Positions 23,601 to 38,600 of a stretch of 64,000 bases of DNA are shown here, piece after piece (positions within the stretch are counted from its first letter, which is position 1; the number at the start of each line of letters is the position of its first letter). The notes under the pieces are model-generated. The model saw nothing but the letters and a program-made list of their open reading frames with translations. It was not told where the DNA came from and did not search any database. A program made the position numbers and the translations under genes. Source of the DNA: Uranotaenia lowii (taxonomy: Eukaryota; Arthropoda; Insecta; Diptera; Culicidae); NCBI RefSeq assembly GCF_029784155.1, contig NC_073691.1, forward strand, positions 123,194,714-123,258,713, given 5' to 3'.

Positions 23601-26600
23601 CATTCATTAGTTAGACGTAATCAAAAATTATGATTGTTCAAGCTTTTTAGGAACAATTTTTTTTGAAAAGGTCTAGTGTTGGCTCTATTTTGCAGTTCAT
23701 CTATATATATAAAAAGCAATTTCTGTATGTTTGTTTGTTTGTTTGTTTGTTTGTTTGTTTGTTTGTTTGTTTGTCCTCTATAGACTCAGCCGTCTTAAGA
23801 GCTAGAGGGCTGAAATTTGGCATGGATGCTCATTAGGACCAGGAATGATGAAAAATATTTTCAGATTTTCGGATGACCCCTTCTAAAAGGGGTCGTCTAT
23901 ACAAGTCAAGTATTGTTTTCGCGATATTGACGTTACTTTTCGTCGGATCGTGTTGAAAATTTGCACATGAGTGTTTTGAAAGACAAGCAATCGTTTTCAG
24001 GTGTCAAATTTTGTGTAAGGGGTCAGCCAAAGGGGTCGTCCATATTACCTGTTCGCTGTAAATGCGTTGACGTTATTATACATCGTATTCAGATGAAAAT
24101 TGGTACACGATAGTTTTGAGTGACGTGCAATCGATTTGAGGTATCAAATTCAGTGTAAGGGGCCGGAATAAGGGGTCGTCCATATTAAATTTTCAGTATT
24201 TTAGTGATATTGACGTTTTTATCATCGGATTGGGGTGGAAATTTGCACATAGGAGTTATTAGGGACAAGTAAATGATTTCACTTATCCAAACTAAAATCA
24301 AGGGTCGAACAAAGGGGTCGTCCATATTAACTATTCACTGTTGGTGCGATATTGTCGTTGTTATACATCGGATTTAGACAAAAATTGGTATTCGAGAGTT
24401 TTGAGAGATGAGCAATGGATTTCAGGTACTAAATTCAGTGTAAGGGGCCGGCAAAGGGGGTCGTCCATATAAACCTTTCAATATTTTTGCAATATCGTCG
24501 TTATTATACATCGGATTGGGATGAAAATTTGCATACGGTAGTTTTCAGGGACGGGAAATCGATTTCAGATGTCACAGGTTTGGTAGGGGTCGACGAAAGG
24601 GGTCGTCGATATAAATTAATTTTTCACTGTTTTAGCCATATTGACGTTATTATGCAATGGATGCAATGAAAATAAGCACACGGGAGTTTTGAGGAAAGGG
24701 CAATCAAGTTCAAATATTGTATAAGAGGCCACCGGGAGGGGTTTACCATTTTGTCAATAATTGCGTTGTTATGCAACGATCGAGTCAAAATTTATACACG
24801 GGGGTTTTTGGCACAGCCAATTGATTCCTGATTTCAAATTTAGTAGCAGACGAAAGAAAAAGTAATCGTCCAATATGTTTGCAATTATTACTTAACAATG
24901 AATTCGGAAGTGCTTCTAGAAAATGTTCGGCAATTGACTTTCATACAAACTGTGCATGACATATTCCAAATTCAAAGCGAAACGGAGTTCGTATAGGATC
25001 AGCTAGTCCACCTATAAATTATCTTCCAAAAGTTCTTCAAACAAAATTGAGTTTTAAAAACATGATGGAATTTCATATAATCACTGTTTGATTAAAATGT
25101 TTTTGTAATTCCATCTTGTTTGAAGAACTTTTAGAAGACAATTTACAAGTGCAAAATAGATGCAATACTACGACTTTTGTAAGATGTGACCGAAAACACA
25201 TCGAAATCGTTCCTAAAATGCTAAAATGATCATTATTTATTATTTACGTTTTGAAAATGGGAGATTTTGTTTTATAATAAAACATTCTCTATGAATAACG
25301 GAGCTTCATCATGATTTTTTAAAGTAATACTGATTAGTTGCCGACATAGAGCCGGAATAGAGACAAATTTGTTCAAGAAAGTTGTAGACATTATTAAAAT
25401 ATGAAACTTTTCAGAAATTATATGTGCTCTATCTCTATGCAGTGCAGAGTTATAAAACTTTAAGTTTAGTATTGAGTATCTCAACAAATATTAAAAACAA
25501 ATATTAAAATTTTGGGGATACCGTTTTCCGTTTGAGCCACCACAATGCACTGGGTGGATTGCACACATTCAATGAGCCACTAATAGTTGATACCAAAAAT
25601 TAATTAAACAGCCAAAATGTACATATTTTTTAAGTTTTTTCAAAACTATTTTAAAATCCATTTTTTGTGCGAAAAAACATGTGCGGGTAAAATGGTCAAG
25701 GGAGGGGGGGGGGGGGTCCACGCAAATAACTCGGAATAGAAAAAATCTTTCTGTGTGTGGTAATTTCAAGTGCACAGCAAGAGACTGGTCACGACCAGAC
25801 ATTCCCGGTGCATGTTCCGTATACCCAATGGAACCAGATTCTGAGTAATACAAAAAAAAACATCATGCGACCACTCTAAATACTCGGAAATCTAAAACTA
25901 GGGACCAAGTTCTGTAAACTTTATTTGTAATGTCCAGACATGTCCCAGATAACCTTGAATTCAATAGCTTGTAGTATTTGGAAAGTTAAAATGAAAATAA
26001 ACACTGTCCATTTTACCAACCCCATTTGCCGCACTATATATTTTTTTTAAAACAGTCAAATTTAACAAAAAAATAATTGAAAAAAAAAAACACTTATCTT
26101 AGATGATATCTGTTGATAAGAACACAGATATTTGTACATAAAACTCGGCGGAAAGGCGTTTAACACTTTAAAAAACGTTAGTTGTTGTAGGCCGAAAACA
26201 ATATCACCACCTAGAAAGTGCACGTGTGTTTTGTTTTTGTTTATTATTTTCAGTGTTTGACAGCTGCGTGTTCCATAGGGTGTATCTAATAGCCTCTAGT
26301 GATTCTGTGATAGGGTGGCCATAAAGTTTGCACTACTTTATAAAGAAATAAGTAAGATTTAAGGGGGTGTCCATTTTACCCAAACCTCCCCTACACAAAG
26401 TAAGCTGACGGACCACAATTCCATTTTCCAATATGAATTTACCACCACAAGCTGGAGAAAAATACACAAAACAAATTTGAAATCATCCACTTTGGCTTTA
26501 CGTGAAATTCATAAGTAAGTTATGAGGAAGTAAAGTCGTTACTACCTGGGCGTCCTTGATACACTGTGGTTACTACAAAGTACTTGGTACACTGTGTTTC

Positions 26601-29600
26601 AATGTTTCAAGCGTCGATTCAAGTAGAATCGATATGACGCATCAAAATCTTAGTTTACGTGAAAAATCGCGTAGAAATAATTTATAAATTATTTTGCGTG
26701 TACACTTTTTTAACTTTTTGTTATTGAAAAGCCGTAGCACACTAACAGAGCCGAATACAGGAAACTTAATACGATTTTTGGATAAAAAATAAATGGCCCT
26801 CAGTTCACTAAATCTGACTCCTTTGGCTTAATTCTCATGATCATCGATGTTGTCGAGAATTCAAAAAGTACATAATACCTAAACTAATCTTATGCAAAAC
26901 CTAATTTTGCGGCATTTGATACAAAATATCTAATAAATAGTTGCGTGCCAACTGAATTTCATCAAAATGATGAAAGATAGAGTAATTCCTAAAATTATTG
27001 TATAATTTTATTTAAATAAAAAAATTGAGACTCATTTGATATCTCGAATGGTGCCTATGAATTTTTATCCTACGCCAAAATATTCGAATATCAGTTATTT
27101 AAACCTAGGGACCGAAAATACTGTTCCCTTGTATAATCACATTAACAACTTATTATCATGCACATAGAATTTTTGACATGAGAAATACACTGTCAGTGAA
27201 AATACAGCTGTGAATGATAAAAATTTAATAGTAATTAATTGTAGTTGTGTAAACTAAACAGCATACATTGTTAATAAAATTATAACCATGGTTCTGCTTT
27301 CAAAACAGCCATGCCATTCATCTGCTGCTTTCATAATATTCAATGATTGAAACTTACTATATATTCTGTAAACTAACATGTAAAATATTAAAATAAACAC
27401 TATTTTAGAATGTTCAGTTTTTTTGTGATTTTATAGAATATGAAAATCATTATGAAAACAAAAAAACAGATTCTCGAATTCTTGGAAAGCGACCAGTACC
27501 TAATGGTTTGGAGGTTGTTTCTCCGCCGTACACGCATTACAATTTGATTCCATTGCAGTGTTTACAAACATTGTTCAGAGTATAATACTCGCGCCCCTTT
27601 TTATTTGAATTTCCCGCTGCAACCAGTTTCTATTTTTAATTTCTTCTCTTCAGTTCTGTACCATGTCAGTAATTTTAGTTAACCGTCGAAATCGCACGTT
27701 GGTTATTACAGCTGGTTTGAAAATAAAAGAAGAAAAAACAAAAAAAAAAACCTTAGCGCTTAAGGTAACTTTTGGATCCTCCTGCTTTGGATTTTGGAAT
27801 ACACCGTGACGCACTTAACCCAATAAAAAACCGCTTCTCCATTGTAAGCACTTGAAAGCAGATACTCCAAGACACTTCTAGACGTTTGTAAGTCGTCCCA
27901 TCGGAATGATCGAAATGTGCTCATTTGTCTCTACGTTGTATCTTTTTTTTTTCAAACGAATAACCAGAAGTCATTCAGGCCGAATGAAACGATTTTCGGA
28001 ATCGAAATCCACTTAAGTATTCTAAAGTTGTTTTCAAATTCCTATACCGACATATTTCACGCGAAGTTTTATTATTAACCAAAACAGATCGCGGGTGTAT
28101 CGAAACCGAAACCGGGCTGGGAAGGCCTCCCCATCATCTTTGCCATCTTCACCGTCGTCATATCCTATGTGTGTAACTTACCAACAATTCGGCCAAGTCA
28201 AACGCCTCGAGACGGGACCCCATTCCTGGCAGGCCGGTTGGTCGAGCGCGGAATCTAGTTTGACAGACCGATTAACCGCCAAACGGTAGCCACGTCGCGA
28301 TGGCAACCACAAAACCACTGCCTGCCTGTCAAACTGAGCGTGACAATGTTGAGGAGTTGAAACGATAAATTAACATGCCGTTGACGTATTCTATGATGGT
28401 TTGTTATTGGTCCCTATTGTGGTCACAGTGCGGTGGTAGATTTTCGATAACAACATTGATGGGAATGGGAAAACGTGGTCAAGGCGAAGAAATTGCGAGA
28501 CCACGACGTTCGATGGTCGCAGAAGTAGATCGAGATGTTTAGCCTCCACGCGAATCTTATACCTACAACATATTCGCTCGGGTTCGAAATGGGTTTAATG
28601 GCGATTGATGATGTTTTCCCTAAACATGGACCAGGGGCCATTGCATTGTTTGACAGATGAGAATTTGTGATCAAGTGAATTTGGTTTTCTACTTGCAACG
28701 AACATCCTCTGGCGAGAGTTGGAAGTAGAGATTTAGGAAAGTCAGCAACACTACCCAGGCTCAGTAGCAGCTGTCGAGATGCATTCGCCCCGCAGAAACA
28801 TGTGTGGTATGTGTTTAATGGTAATTGTTGCTAATGGATTACAAATTGATGGTTGCAATGATAGCATAATGCATTCCGTCGCGAGTCGAACCGTGGTGGA
28901 GTCGATCGAGGTTACTGTTAGCTATAAGAAAGCTGTCACCGGGACTTATAAATCCAGATGTAATTAACAGTTTAGTTTAAGTTAAGCTAGCAGTTCTTCC
29001 TTCCCCACAATCTAAACAACAAAAACCGGGTTCGCTCACTCCGACGAGTGTTTCATAATAAAAAAAATGGGTCCGAAAAAGTCATTGTTTATTTGGGCAA
29101 TCGGAGAAATTAAACATTTCTTTTTGGGAAGGTACCTACCTTCGCTCTTACATCCGAATAATATACTCGAAGCTGAGTTTAGATAAACAATCAGTTGGTA
29201 CATCTGGAGCAGGTTTTTTTTAGAATTTAATATTATGATTTACTCCGGTGAGTTGCTAACGGACTGCCGGCACATGGCTACCAAAGCGGACTAGAATTGA
29301 GGTTAGGCGAAGTAAATTAAAATCATCTATAGCCAACTGTGTAACGATCGGTTAAGTCGATCGTTGTCCATTTGAATACATTTTGAATTATTTGAGGCGT
29401 TCAGGAATGTTTCGTTTCAGATTTATATGATCATGGCCAGTGTCTGATACAAACACGCTAATACCCTTATTGTTTAAAATTATTAGTTCGCTAGCTTTTG
29501 GATAGCGAAACAATTTCTTAGCTAATATTTAGGGAGCTAGTGGAGACAAAATTTCCGCTTACTGACAAGCAAACGCCAAACCTTCTAAATTTTGATTTTG

Positions 29601-32600
29601 CCACAGACGACATAAATCATCTATGATGCTCTTCCTGTTCGACAACTAATATTCGATCAGGTATTTGAATATGTTTGAATAATTCCTGCAGATTTGCAGA
29701 TAATGAGTCTCATTTTTAACTGGATTCATTTCAAAAGTGTAGACATTTATCGAATTGTCATTACCCCTGGACTTATGTCCCACTTTGAAGCCTCCCTCAA
29801 GCATGGATGTCCGAAAATATCAGCAGATATTTCTCGTTAAATATTCTAAAAATTGGCACAAAAGAGTTTAGCTGGCTCAGCTTAATAACAAAAAGAAAAA
29901 TCCTGAACGTTTTCCAGAATAACATTCAAAATTTTCTCATACAAACTCGAAACTTAAGTTTTTCTTACTCTTTATAACCAAAACCAACCTTTTTAGACCT
30001 AAAGACCTACGGAATTAAAAAAAGTGAGTTAAAATCGACTCAGTCTAGTGAAGAATAGCAAATTTGTCTTCTAAATAGTGATTTTGTAACCGGTTGTTTA
30101 CAAATCGTTTGATTTTTGTTTTAATTTTGCAGTTTTGTATGTTTAACTCTAGAAAATTCTTGTTCCTTGTCCAGTCTCATAACAAGATATTGAGCACCAC
30201 AGTAGGCTACATTTTTACTGCTGGCTGCTGTCAATTAAGAGAGGAGGAAAAGTAGGAAAGAAAAGAGATTTTAAGGCTTAAAGGGAGCTTGCTTCCGGAA
30301 AATTCGCTCTCTTCTATAACAGCCGTCCGCGAGTTAAGTCGGTTTCCGTACAGTGTTCGTGAACATCCAAGGATTTCATCCTTGAGATATGTGTTCTACT
30401 TCTACACGGATCGGCCCGCAGACCCTTAGTGGTCTCGCGTCTAAACGTAAAAGACCAGCATCATCGTCCTCGCGTTCGGCGGAACTCTAATTCATAAAGA
30501 GGACTTCCCTTCTCGGCCTGTCAGAAAACTGGGCACTCTCGTGGGCAGGCCGATTAACCGCCAACGAAGGAAGACGCCTGCAGCGACCGAGTCCAGCAAC
30601 GCCCGCTGACGCCGACGGTTTCGTCAGCCCGTCGATACGCCAATACATCGACGGCCCTCCTGCTTCCGGAACCACGATGTCGCGACGCGACGCAACACCA
30701 CCAGCAGCACATTACGGTTAGTGATCACTTTCACAGGCCAAGTAACAGACAGACAACACGCCGCAAAAAACATTAATAAAAATACCTAGAGACATGAAAT
30801 TTCCGTTTTTGTGTATTTTATCCGTGAAGTCCTTGGTTACCCAGTGGCCTGCTGGCCCTGTGGTTCTGTACTCTGAGAGTACCTAGCCTTGGCTGATATA
30901 GCCGCTGCTTTTTATCAGTAACAACATTTATAAGTATCGTCATCGATAATGTTTCAAAAATATTTCAAAATTCTTGAAGAGGTTCTGTTTTCGAGGTGGT
31001 GTGGTGTGGAGTGCAAAATATGATCGTTGATTGCAGAATGTTTAAATGACTGAAGAAGCTACGGTGTTTCACCCAAAATCAGATTTCATATTTTGGAGCA
31101 GCTTTGTTCATCAAAGTTTTTTTTTTAAATCCAATTCCTTCAATATTACTTTTAGTTGACATATTTTTGCATCATTTTTTTCTATCAAAACTTCAAAATA
31201 TGAATTGTAATTATTTTAGGTTTTGTCCAAACAAAATTTTCACCTTTTTTTATCAAAGCATAACGATTGTGCATCTGTAGTCAAACTTTTTTTTCTCGAG
31301 AATTTACCTTGACTACGAAAAACAACTCAACATTAAGGTTTACTTTCTAGACTAAGGTTGCCAGATGGCCTGGTTTTATCCGGGTTTGCCCGGATATTTA
31401 ATATAAAATTTGGGAACAGTCTTGCTCGAGCCGGTTGCCTGGATTTATTCACTTTATTTGGAAAATCAAACAAAAAAAAAGCAAATTGTGTTGTAAAATA
31501 TTTTATTTATACCTTCAAAACGAAATTTTTAGAACAAGTTTTAATAAAAAATAATTATGAATAGGATTTGGAAGCCTAAAATACGGTCAATAAAATCCGA
31601 TTAAAATTTTTTTTACAACTTTTGTTTTCTTGATTTTAGTTGTGTAATTTCTGGAACTGGACTAAATTTGCCCGTATTTTGGTCGTCAATTTTGAAATCA
31701 AATACCCGGATTTTGCCAAGTTTTTAGATAAAATAGCCCGCATTTGTTCAGCCCGGATACCTGCTGAAAAAAATACTGGCAGCCTTATCCTAGACCCGCC
31801 TTCAGTACGTGTTTTACTCCAAACTTTTCTATTATTTCGTTTTTCATACTGAATTGAAGAAAACATGAGGAACTTCAAGAGATGAACCAAAGAAAATTGA
31901 AAATCTTATCTTCAATCAACTACATGTTTCCTAAATCAAAATTCTTTCATTCAAAGGCTATACTAAATGTCTACTGTCACTTTATTCAACTATTTGGTCA
32001 GTATTTCGTTTATTTATCAAAATATCAATAAAAAACAAGTTTTGTTTTTGACCGATTCTCACCCTATTAGACTTATATTAACTTTACTAAACTCAGCTAA
32101 TTATATCAACTATATATTCAAATCAAGAATAACATAGTCCCATCTTTCCGCTGCTTTCCAGACTCAAATTCAACTCGATCAAAAAATCGGATGCCGGTTA
32201 CTACTCGTGCGGTTCGGAGTTCAACGAGTGGTCAAACCTAACGCTTTCGGTGTTCAGCCAGCACGATGCTGCCGATCTGTATCAGAGCGATTCGCCGGGA
32301 AACGGCGGCAGTCCTCGGGTTGCCAATTTGGAGAAGAAAAGTCTTCATACCGCAGCTCACACCAGCAGTTCAAGCCCCCTGGAAATCGTGGATAATGAGC
32401 TAAGTGAAGGGCCGCCAAGGTTTGTAGTGGGCCGTAGCGATCAGGTGATTACTGTGGCCAAGAAAGTCGGCGATAGCCATAAGCTGAAATGTGAGGTGGC
32501 CGGGGAGCCCAAATTTTCTTTGAGCTGGCTCAAGGATGGAGAGGTCCAATCAACGAAGATCGGCAACAAACTGTCCCTTCACTTGGCCTCACTGGAATTC

Positions 32601-35600
32601 GAGGATGCTGGGGTTTATGTGTGTAAGGTCTGTAATGGATTAGTCTGTGTGAATTCGACTACACATTTGGAAGTGATGGATGACCCCAAGGATTCCTACA
32701 TCGAGTACAATAAGATGGAAAGTCACTCGCAATTGTCCAACAGTGAAGAACCGGAAGACAATGTTGATGTCGATGCTCAATATAAAGACTACAACGATTC
32801 GGCTGACGACGAAGATTTGGAAGATGATGAAGAGGTCGACGGTGAGTTGGAGAAGCAATCGAGTGCCGATGGTGAAACAACGGATCGACAGCCTTCAGTT
32901 GTGACTACGCATAATAGTGAACTTCAACCTGGACCTCCGTTTTTCACGAAACATGAGCACATGATCGCGCTGGTGCCCAAGCCTTCCGGCAATATGGTTC
33001 GCTTGAGATGTCCAGCAGATGGCAATCCCATGCCTAACATTACCTGGACTAAGGACAACGAGAAGATTTTCCGTAACATGGGTGTGGTGAAGTACGCCAA
33101 GTGGTCGATCGTGTTGGAAGATCTGGTTCCCAAGGATTCGGGCGCGTACACCTGCAACGTGTGCAACAGCTTCGGGTGCATCAGCTTCACTACCAAGCTG
33201 GAAGTGAAAGGTAAGATTTGGTTTAAATTTTGTATCTTGAATTATGTGTAGGATTCCCATCAAAAGACAACAAGATTTGTCAAACAACGTCTCTACTTAG
33301 AACTTTATGACCGTATTTGTTAACAAACATCTACCGACAATCGTAAACAGATCGTTTCCCAGCCCGGCCATACATAAAGGAAGGTTCTCTCACGAATATC
33401 ACTGTTCTGGTCAATAGCACGGCCACATTCGAGTGTCGAACCATTTCCGATCTAGAGCCGCACATTGAGTGGATCAAGTTCCACATCACAGATACGATGC
33501 AGCCGGAAATACCAGAAAACATTACCAAATTGGAGGTACTTAAATACAGTTTCGATTTATCGAGGTGTTGGTATACGTAGGTGATGGTACACATAATTCA
33601 TACCGGAGGTAGAAATGTGTTTAAATGATTGTTTTCTCTTTCAATTTCATCGGTCTATTGTAATATTTATGGTTAAGGTGAAGGTTTTTTGTTTTGTTTG
33701 AACACCACCACGTATTCTTCCTATTTTTTGCAGATCGGGTCAACCACAAGCCGATTATCACCACGGCGCCCAAGAACATTACCGCCATCGTCGGTGGTAA
33801 TGCTTCATTCGAGTGCAAGGTGCTCAGTGATCTTACCATGATACGCCAATGGTTTAGAGCTAATGGGACCTGTGCCAACTGTACTTTTATTAAGAATAAG
33901 AAGGTGATGGTTCTTTTGGGCAATACACTGTATAACATAATATTAACCTTTGGGTTATTCTAGACCTAACAACCGTAATAATCTTCATTTAATCGAAAAT
34001 TAATCAACAATAAGTAATGACAACAGAATGGTTTTTAACAGTAGTGAAAAAATGCATGAAAATGGCGTTGCAACCGTTCAATATCCAACTACATTTCCGA
34101 GTTATTGGTTACTTATCGCATGGCAGAAAAAAAAATTTACTAACGTCTAACGCAAAGTAAGCAACATTTTCAAAATCATCATAGACAACAAGAACATCAA
34201 ATCAATCTCTGTATTCCAAAACAGCGTGACTTCGACAATCCCGAAATACTGACGATCGAAAATGTGACCCACGTGGACGAAGGTTGGTACACGTGCGTGG
34301 CAGCCAACACCCTGGGAGCGTCCTACGAGAGTGCCTACCTGTCGGTGGTCGATGAGCTACCGGCTGACGATGCCCCCACAGCACATCCGGTTCGGCCCCA
34401 CTCGACGCTGATCATGATCATGACCGTGGTACTGTCCGGGTGCTTCATGGTCCTGGCCATCATCGTGGTCATCGTGTGCAAGAAACTCAAGCGGGAAAAG
34501 ATGAAACACCGAGCGATGGAGCACGTCAACCAGTGGACCAAGAAGGTGATCGTTCTGAAACAGCCGGCCATCGAAAACAGCATCCCCGGGGTGACGGAGG
34601 CGATGGTAAGTGTAGTGTTCTCGGAATGGTTATTGGGTAAAAAGGTTTTTAATTGTAAACAAACACTGTAGCGGTCTCTCTAAGGGTAGCATTTTCTTCT
34701 GCACTTGAACTGAAACGCGTACTTGAGACAGATTATTATAAAAAAAAAATCAGTGTCTGGTATGATCGCCATAGGCTTCTAGCACTAGTCGGTATTTTTT
34801 TTTTCTTTGTCAAACTTTTAATAACATATCAATTCCCACGTGAGGGAAAACTGTACAAGACGCACAAGCAGTGTCAGTTGTTCCATCCCATAGATTTCCA
34901 AAATAACACTCACATATGGCTTCAAGTTAAGGTGATCGAACTTTATTTTTCTAGTTTAAATTAAGCTTTTCTAGCGTTATACAGCACTGGACCAAATAAA
35001 GTACGCGCTCTTATTAAACTTAACAGATCGTTTTTCTCTGCTTAGAAAATATTCCGTATATTTTAAAGTTAAAAAGGATTCAATTCCCTGAAAAAGACGT
35101 CGGACGGACCTGAAGGTTCTATTATTTGTTTATCCTTTTTAGGGCATTACTTTTTATCAAATTTCTCGGTAAAAATTGATGTCACCGTTTCGTCAATGCT
35201 TTGGCCATCCCAAACAGAATAATATTGGTTACCCGGAAACGTATCGTAATCAAACTTGCAATATGTTTCGTCGTTGATAACGCAAGCAGCAGTTGATCAT
35301 ATAATTTACGAGCTCTTGGTTTGACGGAAACAGACCGATTTTTCTGCGTCTTAGGTATATGTTTTTAGACTCTATCTTTCCTTGGTACGATGGTCAGTGC
35401 CGAGAAGGGATCCACGTTTTTGGCCGCATCCTGAACTGAGGCAGTTTTCTTACTGGCGTAAGCACGCTTTCCGGTCCAACGTTTTGTCCACCGGACCCGG
35501 TTTCCGCCCAGATTTTTTTAAGCGCACAAAGCTACTATCCTCTCCATACTTCCGAATCGAATTTACGAGTTTGCGCAGGTCCTCCTCGAGCAATTTGCAC

Positions 35601-38600
35601 GTCTAGTGCCCGTAAAGGACAACCGGTCTAATGAGCGTCGTGTGCATGTTACACATTGTGCGAGGGCTAAGTCTTCTCGACCGCTGTTGCTTGTGGGTCC
35701 ATAGGGCCAGCGCGTCTTTGGCGTACTGGTTAGAGTTCAAGTCATCTACGCAAATGTTCATGAGGTTATGGCATATTTACATAGTCAACTTTCTGTGGTC
35801 TGGTGGTTTCAGCATTTGTAAAATGCTAGCCATCAAAATTTCGAAAGACGCTAAGACTCTAAGAGTTAAGGAAAGAATATCTCATTGAAGAAACATAAAG
35901 TTTCACTTAGATCCAATGTATGTGTGTTCGTTTTTTTTAAAATATCCCAAAAGAATTCTGAGATAACTTCCAATTGGAGAATTACAATAAGCATTACCTT
36001 TTCCTGAATAGAATAGTGCGACAATACACAGCTGCAAGCTTCGTAGGTAAAATCTATTAAAAACCCTGGAAAGTGGGGTGCCTCAGGAATTGGAGAACGA
36101 TTGCCATTGAACGGGTGAATTTGAGAAATGTTGTTCATCAAGTTGGATATGTCGTGAGACGAATAATAATGAAAATATGACAATAAAAAAAATACGCCTT
36201 ATTTTTTTGTTGTCTCGATTGGCCGTGCCTCGGGGCAATTTGGCGGATTCCTGTTTTTTTTGGCATAAAACAAACGTTTTGGCTTTTGTACCACCCTAGT
36301 GTGTCTTTGGCTTAATGTCATGATGCCAAATCGGGCCAAAATATGATGGGTCCATCATGCTGCTTAATTATCGGCAATAAACGCTTCTGGAGGCATTCTT
36401 CGATATAGTTCTGGGTGTTCATTGTTTCCGATGTGACGTACGTGCAAGATATTTTGCCGCAATATCCTTGTCCTTGCGTACAGAGACGTAATTGTGGCCC
36501 AGGAAGGATTTTATAGTCTAATTTCACGTACGTTTCATCGTTCATGAAAATACACCCAGAACTTTTGCAAAATATTGATTCATACAGTTCAATCGGGCTC
36601 TTGGTTTGACAGAAACGCCTTGATTTGGATTCCTTTTAGGTTTTTTCTGCTTCCGGTACGTCTTGAGCCCAAGTCAATCTTTAGCACTCATCAAGTTAGA
36701 TGTTGAAGTCACGACTTTTCTCACCACATCCCGAACGGAAGCCGATGGTTTCTGTTTGTAGGCATCCCTGACCTTTTTGTCGATAGCAGGCCTTACAAGA
36801 CCAGATTTTCGACCACTCCTCGGTTCATCTTCAAATGTACAATGTTCATCACAGTTTTTAACAGCTGTCCGTACCGCTCCGATGCTCACATCCTCTTCTT
36901 TGGCCAATTTTCTCAATGAGATTCCACTCACAAAGTCACAACACACCACTTGTGCACGATACTTTTTCTCTTCTCCGGAGTAAGACCACGCATTTTGAAA
37001 TGTAATCACATACTGAATGTTTTTTTATGTTATCACGTACAGAAATGTGTAAACAAAAGGACGCAGCCAGTAGAACTCGAAAAAAAGTTCCTTTCAAAAT
37101 GACCGTTAACATTAGGAGTCCTTTAAATTTCTGGAACAGACATAAGAAGCAGAGTAATCATAGGATGAATATAATTTTTTTAATGTCTTTATTATAGAGA
37201 TTTCCAGCTTTCAGCTGGTTCATCTCTTCGGATGGATGAATATAAGAAATCGCATATAGTCGATAAATTTGTATATTTAAAGAAGCTTGGCGAAAACACA
37301 CCATGGAATTTTTATATTTTTCATTTGACTTTGAAATTTTCATTTTGAATTTTTTATAACTTGTGTCAGGAAATACTGCTTCTTCTGATATTGGCAGAAA
37401 ATAAAGCTTAAAATTGGGCAATATCCATAAATTAAAAAAAATCCTCTTCAAGGTTGTCTGAATTTTCTGGATGAATTATTATACAAAATTTAAGTTTTCC
37501 GTACAAAATTAAAACTCGTTGCGCTTAGGTACTCGGAATGAATCAACCAAATCATCTCATACTTTACGATGACGCTTGGTAGCCCAAAAGATATCGAAAA
37601 AACATATGGGATCCTAAATTCAATTTTTGCCGCGGGCTAGTGCTTTATCATCAGCACACAACTTCGGTACACCATGCACAAGAAGTTTCTGACTAGTTAG
37701 ACATGGAGCAGCAAGAACTTTATGTGGAAATTAAGCGCTTCGTTTACCTATGTCGATAAGGGTTTACGTCCTCTGAACGCTTCCGGTTGAAAACTCTTGT
37801 GTAACGTTGGTCCCATTCCTTAAAGTTGTGGTTTCATAACAATGAAAAAGATTTCTCGTGTTTTTGATCTAACCATTTAGCTTTTATATATCTGGTATAT
37901 TGCATTTATTTCTTCCAGACTTTCGATGTGTCATGAGAATTTATAGATACAGAAAGTCGGTTGTACCTCTAGATTGTGTAACCCCGCTGATAAACTCACA
38001 CCCTTCTACTTGGACTATAAGAACGCCGATTTCGATATCATTTCTCGCGTACTGGCCACTATAGACTGGGAATCCGAACTCGAACTAGCAAACCCTAATG
38101 CTGCAGCCGAAACTTTCTCGCACATCCTCAACTACGTAATCGACCGTCAAGTGCCGAAACGCACCGCCAATTCTAATCCTCGGACTCCATGGGCTACAGC
38201 AGCTTTACGACAACTGAAAACGACAATAAGGCGTGCCCTTTGAAATTACAACAACCACAAATCTCCGCATACCAAGGAAGAATATCTCAAACTCAACTCC
38301 GCCTAAAAAAAAGCCTGCCAACGTAGCTATCATAATCATCTTAGTCGAATTCAGCAAAACCTCAAGACTAGCCCAAAATCCTTCTGGAATCACGTCAAGA
38401 ATCAGCGGAATGAACCTGGAACTCCATCCTGCATGTTCCTGAATGGCATCATGGCGAACTCTAACTCCGGAATCTGCTATCTCTTTGCCAATAAATTCTC
38501 GAGCATCTTTGATACATCTTCAATAACCGACGACCAACTGAATTGTGCCATCAGGAGTGTTTCACCACTGGGCTTTTCTTTAAACGGTATTACAGTCGAG

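Noticed and set aside
23885..24745. Regularly spaced repeats, considered as a CRISPR array
   Set aside because: Units of about 142 bp are contiguous and degenerate within a Helitron in a eukaryotic genome; no direct-repeat/spacer structure.
30300..30730. GC-rich stretch considered as a host exon or LINE 5' end
   Set aside because: A Ser/Arg-rich frame of about 30 codons is present but there is no domain, splice partner or 3' continuation to support either.
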